From: Gammaproteobacteria bacterium
GTDB taxonomy: Bacteria > Pseudomonadota > Gammaproteobacteria > Pseudomonadales > Pseudomonadaceae
Reading direction: 5' to 3'
DNA length: 64,000 bases
Assembly: GCA_012728415.1 (NCBI GenBank)
Contig: JAAYFD010000039.1
Location: 1-64,000, forward strand
A program made the position numbers and the translations under genes. Positions 47,645 through 56,426 of this stretch are shown one piece after another (the first letter of the stretch is position 1; each line of letters begins with the position of its first letter). The notes beneath the pieces were generated by a model. The model was not told the DNA's origin. It was given only the letters and a program-made list of their open reading frames with translations, and made no database searches.

Positions 47645-49438
47645 ATGGCACTGACTATCCTGGGTCTGTCCGGCGCACTAAGCCACGACCCGTCCGCCGC
47701 CCTGTACATTGATGGCAAGCTGATCGCTGCCGTGGAAGAAGAGCGCCTGGTGCGCGACAAGCATGCAAAAAACCGCATGCCCTACGAGTCTGCCAAGTTT
47801 TGTCTGGAACAGGCCGGCATCGAGCCGAAAGACGTGGATGTCGTGGCCATTCCCTTTGCCCCGATCAGCCTCAAGGAAAAAGCCCGCTGGCATTATGCCA
47901 AGCGCTACTGGTATGCACCGGAGCGCGCGCTGGATGCCATTCTGGCCGGCAACCGCCGTTACCGCCGCTACTACAAAAAAATCCAGTGGTGCCTGCAACA
48001 GCTGGGTTTTGACCTGAAAAAGGTCAAGATCGAGCCGGTCGAACACCACCTGGCCCACGCCGCCAGTGCTTACCTGTGCTCCGGCTTCAAGGAAAAAACC
48101 GCCATCCTTGGCATTGACGGCAAGGGCGAATATGCCACCACCTTCTTTGGCTATGGCGAAAATGGCAAAATCCACAAGATCAAGGAATTTTACGATCCGG
48201 ATTCGCTGGGCGGCCTCTATGGCGCGATGACCGAGTTCCTCGGCTTCGAGATGCTGGACGGCGAGTTCAAGGTCATGGGCATGGCACCCTATGGCGACCC
48301 GACCAAGTACGACCTGTCCCGGCTGGCCAAATTCGAGAACGGCGAGCTGGTGGTCAACACCGACTACGTCAACGTGGTGGGCGTGCGTCGCTATAAGGAA
48401 AAGGGCAAGGGCTACTACTTCTCGCCCAAGCTGATCGAATGGCTGGGACCCAAGCGTGAAGGCGACATTGCCGACGAGCCATACATCCACTACGCCGCCA
48501 GCGTACAGGCGCTGTTTGAAAAGCTGTCACTGGAAATGATGGATTACTACCTGGGCGACATCATCAGGGAAACCGGCCGTATTGCCTTCGCCGGTGGCAG
48601 CGCCCTCAACGTCAAACTGAATCAGAAAATCATTGCCCGCGACGAAGTCAAAGAACTGTTTGTACAGCCCGCCGCCGGTGATGCCGGTACCGCAGTGGGT
48701 GCTGCTGCCTATATCTCGCAAAAGCGTGGCGTGCCGGTGGAGAAGATGGAACACGTCTACCTTGGCCCGTCCTACAGCAACGAAGACATCATCGCTGCCT
48801 GTGCCAGACACCCGAATCAGCCCAAATGGCAGAAAATCGACAATGTTCCCGAGTATATCGCCAAAGTCATGGTGGAGGGCAACCCGGTGGCCTGGTTTCA
48901 GGGCCGCATGGAGTTTGGCCCCCGCGCACTGGGTGGCCGTTCCATCATCGGCTGCCCGAGCGTGCCGGGCGTAGCCGACCGCATCAACGAGCAGATCAAG
49001 TTTCGCGAACGCTGGCGTCCGTTCTGCCCGTCCATGCTGGATACTGTTGCCCCACAGATGCTCAAAGTCGAACACCCGTCCCCCTTTATGACCTTCACCT
49101 TTGAAGTCAACGAAGGCTGGGACGAGCGTGTACCGGAAGTTGTGCATGAAGACGGTACCTCCCGCGCCCAGGTGCTGGAACGTCAGCATAACCCGCGCTG
49201 GTATGACCTGATGTTGGAGCTGGAAAAACTCACGGGCAACGGCGTGTCACTGAACACATCGCTGAACCGCCGTGGCGAGCCCATGGTGTGCTCGCCGACC
49301 GATGCGCTGAACATGTTCTATGGCTCGGATTTGCAGTATCTGATCATGGAGGATGTGCTGGTGGTGAAGGAAGCCGCAGAGGACGTAGATATGAGCGGGG
49401 CTGAGAGCAAGGTTAGTGGTTCGCTTGGAGTGGTATAG
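47645..49438 (+). CDS. wapO: LPS-core carbamoyltransferase (NodU/TobZ family)
   Basis: This 597-residue enzyme has an N-terminal Kae1/HSP70-like domain (ILGLSGALSHDPSAALYIDG, EHHLAHAASAY) that makes carbamoyl-AMP, and a C-terminal NodU domain (FQGRMEFGPRALGGRSIIG, RPFCPSML) that transfers it. In P. aeruginosa the equivalent gene (PA5005) adds the O-carbamoyl group on heptose II of the core. Position directly after the kinase genes supports that role. It is the last gene before composition changes sharply. Confidence 0.9.
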   Translation: MALTILGLSGALSHDPSAALYIDGKLIAAVEEERLVRDKHAKNRMPYESAKFCLEQAGIEPKDVDVVAIPFAPISLKEKARWHYAKRYWYAPERALDAILAGNRRYRRYYKKIQWCLQQLGFDLKKVKIEPVEHHLAHAASAYLCSGFKEKTAILGIDGKGEYATTFFGYGENGKIHKIKEFYDPDSLGGLYGAMTEFLGFEMLDGEFKVMGMAPYGDPTKYDLSRLAKFENGELVVNTDYVNVVGVRRYKEKGKGYYFSPKLIEWLGPKREGDIADEPYIHYAASVQALFEKLSLEMMDYYLGDIIRETGRIAFAGGSALNVKLNQKIIARDEVKELFVQPAAGDAGTAVGAAAYISQKRGVPVEKMEHVYLGPSYSNEDIIAACARHPNQPKWQKIDNVPEYIAKVMVEGNPVAWFQGRMEFGPRALGGRSIIGCPSVPGVADRINEQIKFRERWRPFCPSMLDTVAPQMLKVEHPSPFMTFTFEVNEGWDERVPEVVHEDGTSRAQVLERQHNPRWYDLMLELEKLTGNGVSLNTSLNRRGEPMVCSPTDALNMFYGSDLQYLIMEDVLVVKEAAEDVDMSGAESKVSGSLGVV

Positions 49439-49838
49439 GAAGTTGTTTTATCGCTTTCTTATATGAGTGTATCGATAGGGTTTGCAAGAAATTCAGGGAT
49501 GGTTTAGTGAAAGCTATGTTGGTTAAAGCAATGTGAAGGAGGGCTGCTATGTGCTCTAGCCAAAGTGCATGTTAACCACCCAGAAGCTTGGATTAATTAT
49601 TAGGTGCAGGATGCCTTGATTTTTATATATAGGCGGCTGTGAGGGCGCACAAAAGCTTAAGCGTTATTGCAACTTCTTATCGATACATGATGGAGTTGGT
49701 AGAGCTAGTTGACATTAGCTTATTGCTAAGAGCCACTCGCGACCATGAGTGTGAGTGTAGGGTTCGGTTGTCGCGAGACGTGTTCAGTATGTGCTTTATT
49801 CAGATATTTAAAGATTGGTTTTAAGAGATTAATTAGTT
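49439..49838. other. AT-rich intergenic region at the cassette border
   Basis: 400 bases directly after the carbamoyltransferase stop, markedly more AT-rich than the left flank. A frame at 49639-49824 (61 codons, GTG start) has no recognisable similarity. No repeat, attachment site or tRNA is seen. It probably holds the cassette promoter. Confidence 0.5.
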
Positions 49839-50966
49839 GTGAATAAAGCAATTGAGTTGTGTTGTTCAAAGCTAAAGAGCCGTTTTAACTATGCTCCTGC
49901 TGCTATACTTGTTCTGCTTGGGTTTGCTTTTTATGTAGATAGCAACAAGTGGTTTGCAAATATTTTATACTTAACTTGTTTGGTGCCGGGATTGGTTTTT
50001 TTATACAAACAGACTGGTGCGCTAAAGCAGTTTAAGTCGTTTTTTTTAAGTCTTTTTCTTTACTGTCTATATTTGTCGGTGGTTTTGGCTTTAGATGGTT
50101 ATGGGCCTGAGCACATAAAATACTATCTGCTGTTGGTTTTGTTTTTTTACTTTGTTTGTTTTGGTGGGGCTGCATTTTATCATGGTTTTCGTGTCTATAT
50201 AGTGATGTTGGTTTTTTGTACTGTCGCTATAACTTATGCGTTGCTGAAAAGTGATATTTCAGTTGGTGGGCGTTATGATTTTTCAGGTCTTAATGCAAAC
50301 CGAGTGAGCTGGCTGATCATACTGCCAGCTGCTTGGTTTTTATGGTATTCGTTTGAGAAGGCAAAGCCATACAGGTATGTGGCGGTTTTTCTTTTGGTTT
50401 TTAGTTTTATATCTGATTTCTATTTGCTCGGTAGTCGAACATTGCTGCTTTTTATGATGGTATATGCTTTATTTTTTATATATGAATTTAGGCGGCGGTT
50501 CACCCTTGATGATTTTAAGTGTTTTTCTATAATTGCACTGGCTTTGATTTTTTTGGTTTTTTTATTTCACGAGTTTCTTTACCATAGATTTGCGTTGAGA
50601 GGCGGGAGCTATAGGCTAGATATTTGGCTGGATATGTTAAATAGAGTGACGGTTGAGCAGTGCTATATATTTGGATGTGGTAAGGTAAGTGAATATAGAT
50701 TTTTAGGTGCTTTTGATAATCCGCATGGTGTATATGCTTCTACACTTTATTATTATGGGGCTGTTGGCTTACTGGTTCTGTTTTTGTTTCTATATGTTTG
50801 CTATAGTCAACTTCGAGGATTTTATAGGGCATGGTTTGTTGCATGCTTGTTTTGTTTTATTTTTACTCATGTGGAAATTGTTGAAAGCCCATCGATATTG
50901 TGGCTGTATTTTTGGATGCCGTTGTTTATTGGGATTTTAGATAAAAGAGGTTTCGTAAATGCATAG
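49839..50966 (+). CDS. O-antigen ligase / polymerase-like membrane protein
   Basis: This 375-residue protein has about ten hydrophobic helices. A large periplasmic loop in the C-terminal half carries FGCGKVSEYR and NPHGVYASTLYYYGAVG, with the conserved His typical of the Wzy_C/WaaL fold, and RLDIWLDML before it. It would join O-antigen or an outer-core oligosaccharide from undecaprenyl diphosphate to the lipid A-core. Start is a GTG at 49839 with a weak AGAG site. The codons are AT-rich, unlike the left neighbours. It overlaps the next gene by eight bases. Confidence 0.8.
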   Translation: MNKAIELCCSKLKSRFNYAPAAILVLLGFAFYVDSNKWFANILYLTCLVPGLVFLYKQTGALKQFKSFFLSLFLYCLYLSVVLALDGYGPEHIKYYLLLVLFFYFVCFGGAAFYHGFRVYIVMLVFCTVAITYALLKSDISVGGRYDFSGLNANRVSWLIILPAAWFLWYSFEKAKPYRYVAVFLLVFSFISDFYLLGSRTLLLFMMVYALFFIYEFRRRFTLDDFKCFSIIALALIFLVFLFHEFLYHRFALRGGSYRLDIWLDMLNRVTVEQCYIFGCGKVSEYRFLGAFDNPHGVYASTLYYYGAVGLLVLFLFLYVCYSQLRGFYRAWFVACLFCFIFTHVEIVESPSILWLYFWMPLFIGILDKRGFVNA

Positions 50967-52074
50967 CGTTTTGCAGGTAATGATGAGTGCAGGCGATTCA
51001 ACGGCAGTTGTAGGGCGTACTATTTCTGATGCTGTACTAGAGTTTAGGTTTCATAATTTATATGTGCACGGAGATAAAAGGTTATCTAAGGATGAAGGGC
51101 GCTGTAAAACAACAGTTTTAGGATTTGGCAAAAAGTCTATATCGGGCATCTTTAGATATATATCTATGCTGATTATATTTGCGAAGCTGTATAAGCAGAA
51201 GCCAAGCTTGATTGTTGCGCATAGATATAAGTGTGTTGATGTGTCAAGCTTTCTTTCAAAGATCTATAAGGTCCCTTTGGTGATAGTGGTTCATGGGGTT
51301 GGTGAATTTGATCGGTCTTATAGAGCTAGGAAGCTTAACACTCTGGTTAGGCGTGGAGCTACAGTCGTTTGTGTGTCTAAATATGTTGAGAGTTATATCA
51401 AAAGCTGCTTGCATGAAAAGGTTAAAAATAGTTTGGCGGGCGAGCAGATTATTACTATTGAAAACTCAATTGATTTTTCGCTGAAACGTAGCGAGCAGGT
51501 ATCGAAGCAAAGTGCAAGGGACAACCTTGCTGTGGACAATATAAATAAATTGCTTGTGGGTTATGTGGGGCGGCTTGCAAACGTAAAAGGAGTGGTGGAT
51601 GTGGTTGACGCATCTACTCAGTTCGAGCACGGTGGAGTGCATTTTGTCATAGTCGGTGATGGCCCCTTGGCTTCAGAGCTTACAAAAAATGCAGATTGCA
51701 CCTCTATAGCTAATAACTTAAGCTTTTTAGGGTTTGTGCCTGATGCCTATAGGTATTTTAAAGCGTTTGATTTAATTGTTCTGCCTTCTAGGTCTGAAGG
51801 GTTCCCTCTTACTTTGTTGGAGGCGGTAGCAGCAAGAGTTCCTTTTATTACAACAGATATTGAGGTTTATAGAGAAGTTGTTGGTAATGATAAGGTATTT
51901 TATACCCCCGGTGATGTTGATCAGCTATGTGAAAGGATATCTTTTATGCTGGCACTGCAGCAGGCAGGAAAGTTAGACAGCTTTGGCAAGGAGCAGGGCT
52001 TACAAATTGAATCTAAATACCCTTTTTCTGGGTTTATAAACTCTTACACGCGTTTGCTAGAGAGGCTGGTTTAG
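50959..52074 (+). CDS. Family 4 glycosyltransferase
   Basis: This 371-residue GT-B protein has a C-terminal domain with GYVGRLANVKG, VIVGDGPL and SRSEGFPLTLLEA, the E-x7-E nucleotide-sugar site of GT4. The N-terminal half is variable and would bind the acceptor. It likely adds a residue to the outer core or O-unit; donor and linkage cannot be read. AT-rich codon use (frequent ATA for Ile). It overlaps both neighbours (8 bases at its start, 1 base at its stop). Confidence 0.88.
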   Translation: MHSVLQVMMSAGDSTAVVGRTISDAVLEFRFHNLYVHGDKRLSKDEGRCKTTVLGFGKKSISGIFRYISMLIIFAKLYKQKPSLIVAHRYKCVDVSSFLSKIYKVPLVIVVHGVGEFDRSYRARKLNTLVRRGATVVCVSKYVESYIKSCLHEKVKNSLAGEQIITIENSIDFSLKRSEQVSKQSARDNLAVDNINKLLVGYVGRLANVKGVVDVVDASTQFEHGGVHFVIVGDGPLASELTKNADCTSIANNLSFLGFVPDAYRYFKAFDLIVLPSRSEGFPLTLLEAVAARVPFITTDIEVYREVVGNDKVFYTPGDVDQLCERISFMLALQQAGKLDSFGKEQGLQIESKYPFSGFINSYTRLLERLV

Positions 52075-52964
52075 TGAAAAAATATGCACTTGAGTATAGA
52101 GGCTATAAGTTTGATTATTTTTTCAATCTAGGTGATGAGATACAGACTTTAGCAGCTGTACGATTGCTTGGAGAAGTGGATGGTTATTTGTCCAGAGATG
52201 CTTTGCATTTAGCAGATGTGGATGGACTACTGTCCATGAACGGCTTTTTTATGGGGTCTGATAACTGGCCGCCCAGTGAGCGTATCAAGCCTATATTATA
52301 TTCATTTCACCTAGATAGAAAACATGAAAGAGTGGTGTGCTCTGATAAGGGTGTTTCTTATCTTAAGAAGCATGAGCCGATAGGTTGTAGAGATGAAGGT
52401 ACAGTAAGAGCCTTAAGTAAGTATGGAATTAAAGCTTATTATAGTGGATGTTTGACGCTTACCTTTCCCAAGCGGAGTAAAGAGAGTGCTGAAAATGCAA
52501 AAGAAACATTTATAGTAGGTGTTGATAAATATTTGGAGAAATATATTCCCAGTAGTATTAGAAAAAATGCAATCAGGCTTAATCAATCGAGTGTCAGGCT
52601 GCCAAAGATTGAACCAGATTTAAAAAGAAAGTTAGCGCAGCAACTGCTGGATGGCTATGCGAAAAATGCCAAGCTAGTTATTACATCAAAAATTCATTGC
52701 GCAATGCCTTGCTTGGCCATGGGGATACCTGTTGTTTTTCTGTATCCAAAAGAAAAGAAAAATGATTATAGGATACACCTGATTCAGGATTTTATACCTA
52801 TTAACTATGTTTCAAATTCCTCAGCAATTTATAGGTTGGGTTTGCAGAAATTATTCTCTGACAAAGTTGATTGGAACCCTTCGCCTATTTCGTTTGAGGA
52901 GCGGAAAAAAGAGATTGCTCAAGGGTTTTATGAGGCACTTGAACGTGCTAAAAATAAACTATGA
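52074..52964 (+). CDS. Polysaccharide pyruvyl transferase family protein
   Basis: This 296-residue protein has the family start FFNLGDEIQTLAAVRLLG, the RDEGTVRALSKYGIKAYYSGCLTLTF segment and the end motif LVITSKIHCAMPCLAMGIPVVFL, as in CsaB/PssM ketal-pyruvyl transferases. It would transfer pyruvate from PEP to a surface sugar, adding negative charge. The GTG start shares one base with the TAG of the glycosyltransferase. Last gene of the AT-rich cassette; no terminator is evident. Confidence 0.85.
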   Translation: MKKYALEYRGYKFDYFFNLGDEIQTLAAVRLLGEVDGYLSRDALHLADVDGLLSMNGFFMGSDNWPPSERIKPILYSFHLDRKHERVVCSDKGVSYLKKHEPIGCRDEGTVRALSKYGIKAYYSGCLTLTFPKRSKESAENAKETFIVGVDKYLEKYIPSSIRKNAIRLNQSSVRLPKIEPDLKRKLAQQLLDGYAKNAKLVITSKIHCAMPCLAMGIPVVFLYPKEKKNDYRIHLIQDFIPINYVSNSSAIYRLGLQKLFSDKVDWNPSPISFEERKKEIAQGFYEALERAKNKL

Positions 52965-53060
52965 TTCGTGAGTTTGGGTTTTGCATGTGACTGTTTTGGT
53001 GGAGTAAAGTGCTTCAATTTTTAATGTTTTGTGTTGAACAGGTGCAGTCTGATGTTGGTT

Positions 53061-53627
53061 TTAAGATTTTGATTTTAGCCAGTGCATATCTGCAATATCT
53101 TTAATTATATGTAGTTTGTTTCTTTTTCTAAGGCCCTTACTCAAAGGGCCTTTTTTTATCCGCATGTCTGAAATATCAATCAGCCCCAGCTCGCCTTCTG
53201 GAGTGAGCACCACATTACCTAGGTGCATGGATCTGAAATACACACCCAAATCCTGCACTTTTTCGACAAAAGCAAAAAACTGCTCGCGGATGTCTTCGGG
53301 GTAATCAGCTTTGCCATCGCGCAACTGGCGTAGTGTCAAACCTGGCAGCGGGTGGTAATGCACGGCATCACGTTCAATGCTGGGAATGCGGTACACGGCA
53401 ATGATTTCTGGGCAGGGAATGCCGAGCTGTTTGAGCCTAGCGGCATTGTCGGCAAAGCGCTGGGCATAGGGCCAGATCGCCGCGGAGCTGATCAGGCGTT
53501 TGCGACGGAACAGCTTGAGAAAGGTACCATCGGCCAGAATGATGACCTTGTCGCCATAACCGTCCTGCTCAATGACCTTGCCACCTTCGCGCAGGGCCTG
53601 ATAGTCGTCGTGCTGAAGTATTTGCAT
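53061..53627 (-). CDS. Kinase-fold protein of the LPS locus lacking catalytic Asp
   Basis: This 188-residue protein resembles Pseudomonas kinase-like proteins often labelled toluene tolerance protein. The ATP-side Lys is in TFLKLFRRKRL (Lys38) and the catalytic loop reads DLGVYFRSMHLGNVV, where HxD is replaced by FRS (Ser133), followed by LGLIDISD (Asp151). The substitution resembles others in this family, so activity is uncertain. It is the only minus-strand gene in the surface locus; composition is normal except for the last few codons, which are AT-rich. Confidence 0.8.
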   Translation of the reverse strand: MQILQHDDYQALREGGKVIEQDGYGDKVIILADGTFLKLFRRKRLISSAAIWPYAQRFADNAARLKQLGIPCPEIIAVYRIPSIERDAVHYHPLPGLTLRQLRDGKADYPEDIREQFFAFVEKVQDLGVYFRSMHLGNVVLTPEGELGLIDISDMRIKKGPLSKGLRKRNKLHIIKDIADMHWLKSKS

Positions 53628-53722
53628 GCTTACCCCGTGTTGTCAGACTGTGCAGTTTACCTGAATTGGCTATGGCTGGCACGGGAGGCAGCGCTATGTT
53701 GGAAGTTGAGCTGGACAGGTCC

Positions 53723-53744
53723 AGGTGCGAATAAATTCGCACCT
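53723..53744. repeat. REP-like palindrome, second type
   Basis: AGGTGCGAAT-AA-ATTCGCACCT is a perfect 10-bp inverted repeat followed by ACAG. This gcgaat/attcgc form is another common Pseudomonas REP type. It lies between the divergent kinase-like gene and mig-14. Confidence 0.7.
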
Positions 53745-53812
53745 ACAGATTGTGATTTCTATACGCTGCTATACTGTGTGGCATTTCTTCCAACGCTTAA
53801 GGCCAAGTATAG

Positions 53813-54712
53813 ATGTTGAGTTTTTTCCGCCACTGGCGTGAGCAAGGCTGGTCGCCGATTACGGCGGCAGATTATCGTTCTGTCTGGCAGCTGTTTGGTG
53901 GCAGTGTCATCACTCATCCGGATTTTGTCGAGAAGCTGTCCGCGCTGGCAAACATTCCTGTGCGCTATCTTGGCTGGCAGGCGAATGGCGAGTTGCAGGC
54001 GGCTGTTGCGGTCTGGGGCCGCCATCTTGCACTGTCAAAGGACGGGCTGAAAGCCCATGGCAAGCGGCGGCTGTTTGACTTGGGCAATGCCGAGGTAATT
54101 ATCCCTCAGATGGCCAATACGAATATTACCCTGCGTCACCGGACCAGTTTTGTTTCTGCTGTGCATGAGGGGCGCATCAGCACCCTTAAACCACAAAATC
54201 AGGAGCTGACCCTGGCCCGCGAGCCGGAAGAATACAGTAAAAAATTCCGTTATAACCAGCGGCGCGAATTGCGTTTGCTGGAAGAGCAGGGTGGCGAGAT
54301 ACTACCCTTTACTGAGCTGTCCTGCGTCGAACAAGCGCAAATCTATAGTGATTTGTTTGAAAAACGCTGGGGTTTTGCCACCCCGGGCAAAGACCGTTTG
54401 GCCGGGGTGCTGGAGTTGCTCAGGCCCTACGTGGCCGGCAGTTATGTCTGTATCAACGGCCAGCCCGCTGCAGCGCAGATCCTGTACCGGGTTGAGTCGC
54501 CGCAGTGGATCAGTGTCGAATACATCAATGGCGGGGTTGACCCGCAGTTTAACGGGCTGAGCCCCGGCAGCGTGCTGACCTGGGTAAACACGCAGGCGGC
54601 CTGGGAAGATGCACGGGCAAAAAACAAACCTCTGCGCTATTCCTTTGGCCGCGCTGACCGTGAATACAAGGACCGCTGGTGTCATCGCGTGCCGGTGTTT
54701 GAGGTGAAATAA
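53813..54712 (+). CDS. mig-14: Mig-14 family protein
   Basis: This 299-residue protein belongs to the Mig-14 family (GNAT-like acyltransferase fold), known from Salmonella and P. aeruginosa (PA5003) for tolerance of antimicrobial peptides. Recognisable stretches are WREQGWSPITAADYRSVW, KKFRYNQRRELRLLEEQGG and the end FGRADREYKDRWCHRVPVF. The exact activity is unknown. It is followed after three bases by dnpA, as in P. aeruginosa. Confidence 0.9.
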   Translation: MLSFFRHWREQGWSPITAADYRSVWQLFGGSVITHPDFVEKLSALANIPVRYLGWQANGELQAAVAVWGRHLALSKDGLKAHGKRRLFDLGNAEVIIPQMANTNITLRHRTSFVSAVHEGRISTLKPQNQELTLAREPEEYSKKFRYNQRRELRLLEEQGGEILPFTELSCVEQAQIYSDLFEKRWGFATPGKDRLAGVLELLRPYVAGSYVCINGQPAAAQILYRVESPQWISVEYINGGVDPQFNGLSPGSVLTWVNTQAAWEDARAKNKPLRYSFGRADREYKDRWCHRVPVFEVK

Positions 54713-54715
54713 TCC

Positions 54716-56155
54716 ATGTCCCAACGTAAGCAACAACTGCTCCGGCAATACCGCAAGAACAAACGGATCGCCATGCTCGGGCTGGCCGTGGTCATTGGGT
54801 TGTGCACTGTGTTGCTGTCCGTCTGGTGTTTGCCGCTGGGTTTGCTGCTGGCCTGGATCATCCACGAAGCCTGGTTTGCTGACCATATTTTTTATGCGGC
54901 CCGTGATGATTATCGGTACGACTTCCCGGCGGATACGCTTGTGCACGCGTTAGAGATCAACGGTGAAAAACTGCACTGGTCGCCAGCAGCAGAAGTAAAA
55001 GCGGGTGATACCCTGATTCTGCAAGTACGCTTGAGCAGCAACTGGCTGGGCTGGCTGTTTGATCCCTCGGTGCAGCTTGGCGATGATGTGCAAACCTTCG
55101 AGCGCGGTGCCAGGGGTATCCGTTATTTGAATCTGACCGGCCAGCTTGAGCAATTGCAAAAGGGACTGTCCATTGCTGGAAGGTTCTGCACACTGGCTGC
55201 ACAGGTGCAGCTGCGGGTTTTTCCGGCGCCTGATCTGGAAGGCAAGCGCATCATGATTCTGGCTCCCCATGCCGATGATGCCGAGTTGGCCGCTTTTGGT
55301 TTGTATAGCCAAAATGCAGACCATGTCAGCATCGTCACCCTGACCCAGGGGGAAGTCGAAGCGGAGTTTTATCAGGAAATGGGGCTGGACAGGAAGCAGG
55401 CAGCCCGCCTCAAGGGTCGCTTGCGCAGCTGGGACAGTCTGGCCATTCCGCTCTGGGGTGGAGTGCGCCAGGACAGCTGTGTGCAGCTGGGTTATTACTG
55501 CCTGCAGCTGCCGTTGATGCGTGAGCGTCCGGAGCAAGCGTTTGGTTCGCGGGAGTCGGGCGAGTCCGATGTGCGCACAGTACGTGGGCAGAACCCGTTT
55601 GTATTACCGTCGGATACAGACGGTATTCCGAGTTGGCATAACCTGATTGCTGATGTGGCCGCATGCTTGCAGCACTTCAGGCCCCAGGTGGTGATCATGC
55701 CGCACCCCGAACTGGATCCGCACAGTGATCACATTGCCACCGGACAGGCCTTTTATCAGGCGCTAGAGCAGGTAGAAGACCAGCCGGAACTGCTTTTGCT
55801 GTATGCTAACCACCTGCACGACAATGACCGCTGGCCTATGGGCGAGGCGGGTACTGGTGTGGCCTTGCCGCCGGCGCTGGAACCACTGCCGGCGTTACCG
55901 CTGTTTAGTCATGTATTAAGCCCGGAGCGGCAGCTGGACAAGGCCATGGCGTTGCGCATGCAACACGACTTGCAGCCGCCCTTGTCGGTAAAAAGAAGTA
56001 TCAGGCGCAATATTCAAAGGTTGCTGACTGGCCGCCGCTGGCCCCGGACCGGTGATAACGAGTTCATGCGCAAGGCTGTACGCCGGCATGAGTTGTTCTG
56101 GGTTCTTGAAGAAGAAATGTTATCTTGTCCCGGCAGGTCTTTTCGAAAGCCCTGA
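54716..56155 (+). CDS. dnpA: PIG-L family de-N-acetylase
   Basis: This 479-residue protein has an N-terminal hydrophobic hairpin (about 18-55), a beta-rich region and a PIG-L/LmbE domain with the zinc site APHADDAE and HPELDPHSDH. P. aeruginosa DnpA (PA5002) is such a predicted de-N-acetylase in the LPS core cluster and affects fluoroquinolone persistence. Substrate is likely an N-acetyl sugar of the core. It sits next to mig-14 with a 3-base gap. Confidence 0.9.
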   Translation: MSQRKQQLLRQYRKNKRIAMLGLAVVIGLCTVLLSVWCLPLGLLLAWIIHEAWFADHIFYAARDDYRYDFPADTLVHALEINGEKLHWSPAAEVKAGDTLILQVRLSSNWLGWLFDPSVQLGDDVQTFERGARGIRYLNLTGQLEQLQKGLSIAGRFCTLAAQVQLRVFPAPDLEGKRIMILAPHADDAELAAFGLYSQNADHVSIVTLTQGEVEAEFYQEMGLDRKQAARLKGRLRSWDSLAIPLWGGVRQDSCVQLGYYCLQLPLMRERPEQAFGSRESGESDVRTVRGQNPFVLPSDTDGIPSWHNLIADVAACLQHFRPQVVIMPHPELDPHSDHIATGQAFYQALEQVEDQPELLLLYANHLHDNDRWPMGEAGTGVALPPALEPLPALPLFSHVLSPERQLDKAMALRMQHDLQPPLSVKRSIRRNIQRLLTGRRWPRTGDNEFMRKAVRRHELFWVLEEEMLSCPGRSFRKP

Positions 56156-56195
56156 ATAATCACTTGCGTTGCCAGGCCGTTGTCGAAAAACAGCA
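56151..56195 (+). repeat. Dispersed CTGAATAAT repeat, copy D
   Basis: It overlaps the dnpA stop: cctgaataatcacttgcgtt, then gccaggccg and an AAAAACAGC end. It is similar to the copy at 321. Confidence 0.55.
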
Positions 56196-56369
56196 TCAAG
56201 ATGCGCGTTTACCACAAGCAGGTTGCGCTTTATCACTGCTTTTCGCCTGGGCCAGATGCCACGCCAACATTATTCCGCACAGCCTTATAGTAAGCAGTCT
56301 TTCGGACACGACCGAAGCTGTTTGTACATGAGGCGCACATCCAGAACAATCGACAAAATGCCACCGTCC

Positions 56370-56409
56370 GACACACAAAGCCCCGTTCGCTTTCGGGGCT
56401 TTGTGTGTC
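56370..56409. terminator. Bidirectional terminator between dnpA and aceF
   Basis: A perfect 16-bp inverted repeat, GACACACAAAGCCCCG (56370-56385) against its complement at 56394-56409, with an 8-base loop. GC-rich inner stem and AAAG/CTTT sides fit a terminator shared by the convergent dnpA and aceEF units. Confidence 0.8.
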
Positions 56410-56426
56410 AGAGCTGGTGATGGCAG

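Noticed and set aside
49639-49824. 61-codon frame in the AT-rich border
   Set aside because: GTG start without a ribosome site, no known motif, and the region looks non-coding.
51828-51838. GGCGGTAGC resembling an RfaH ops element
   Set aside because: It lies inside the glycosyltransferase coding region rather than in the leader, so it is most likely coincidence.
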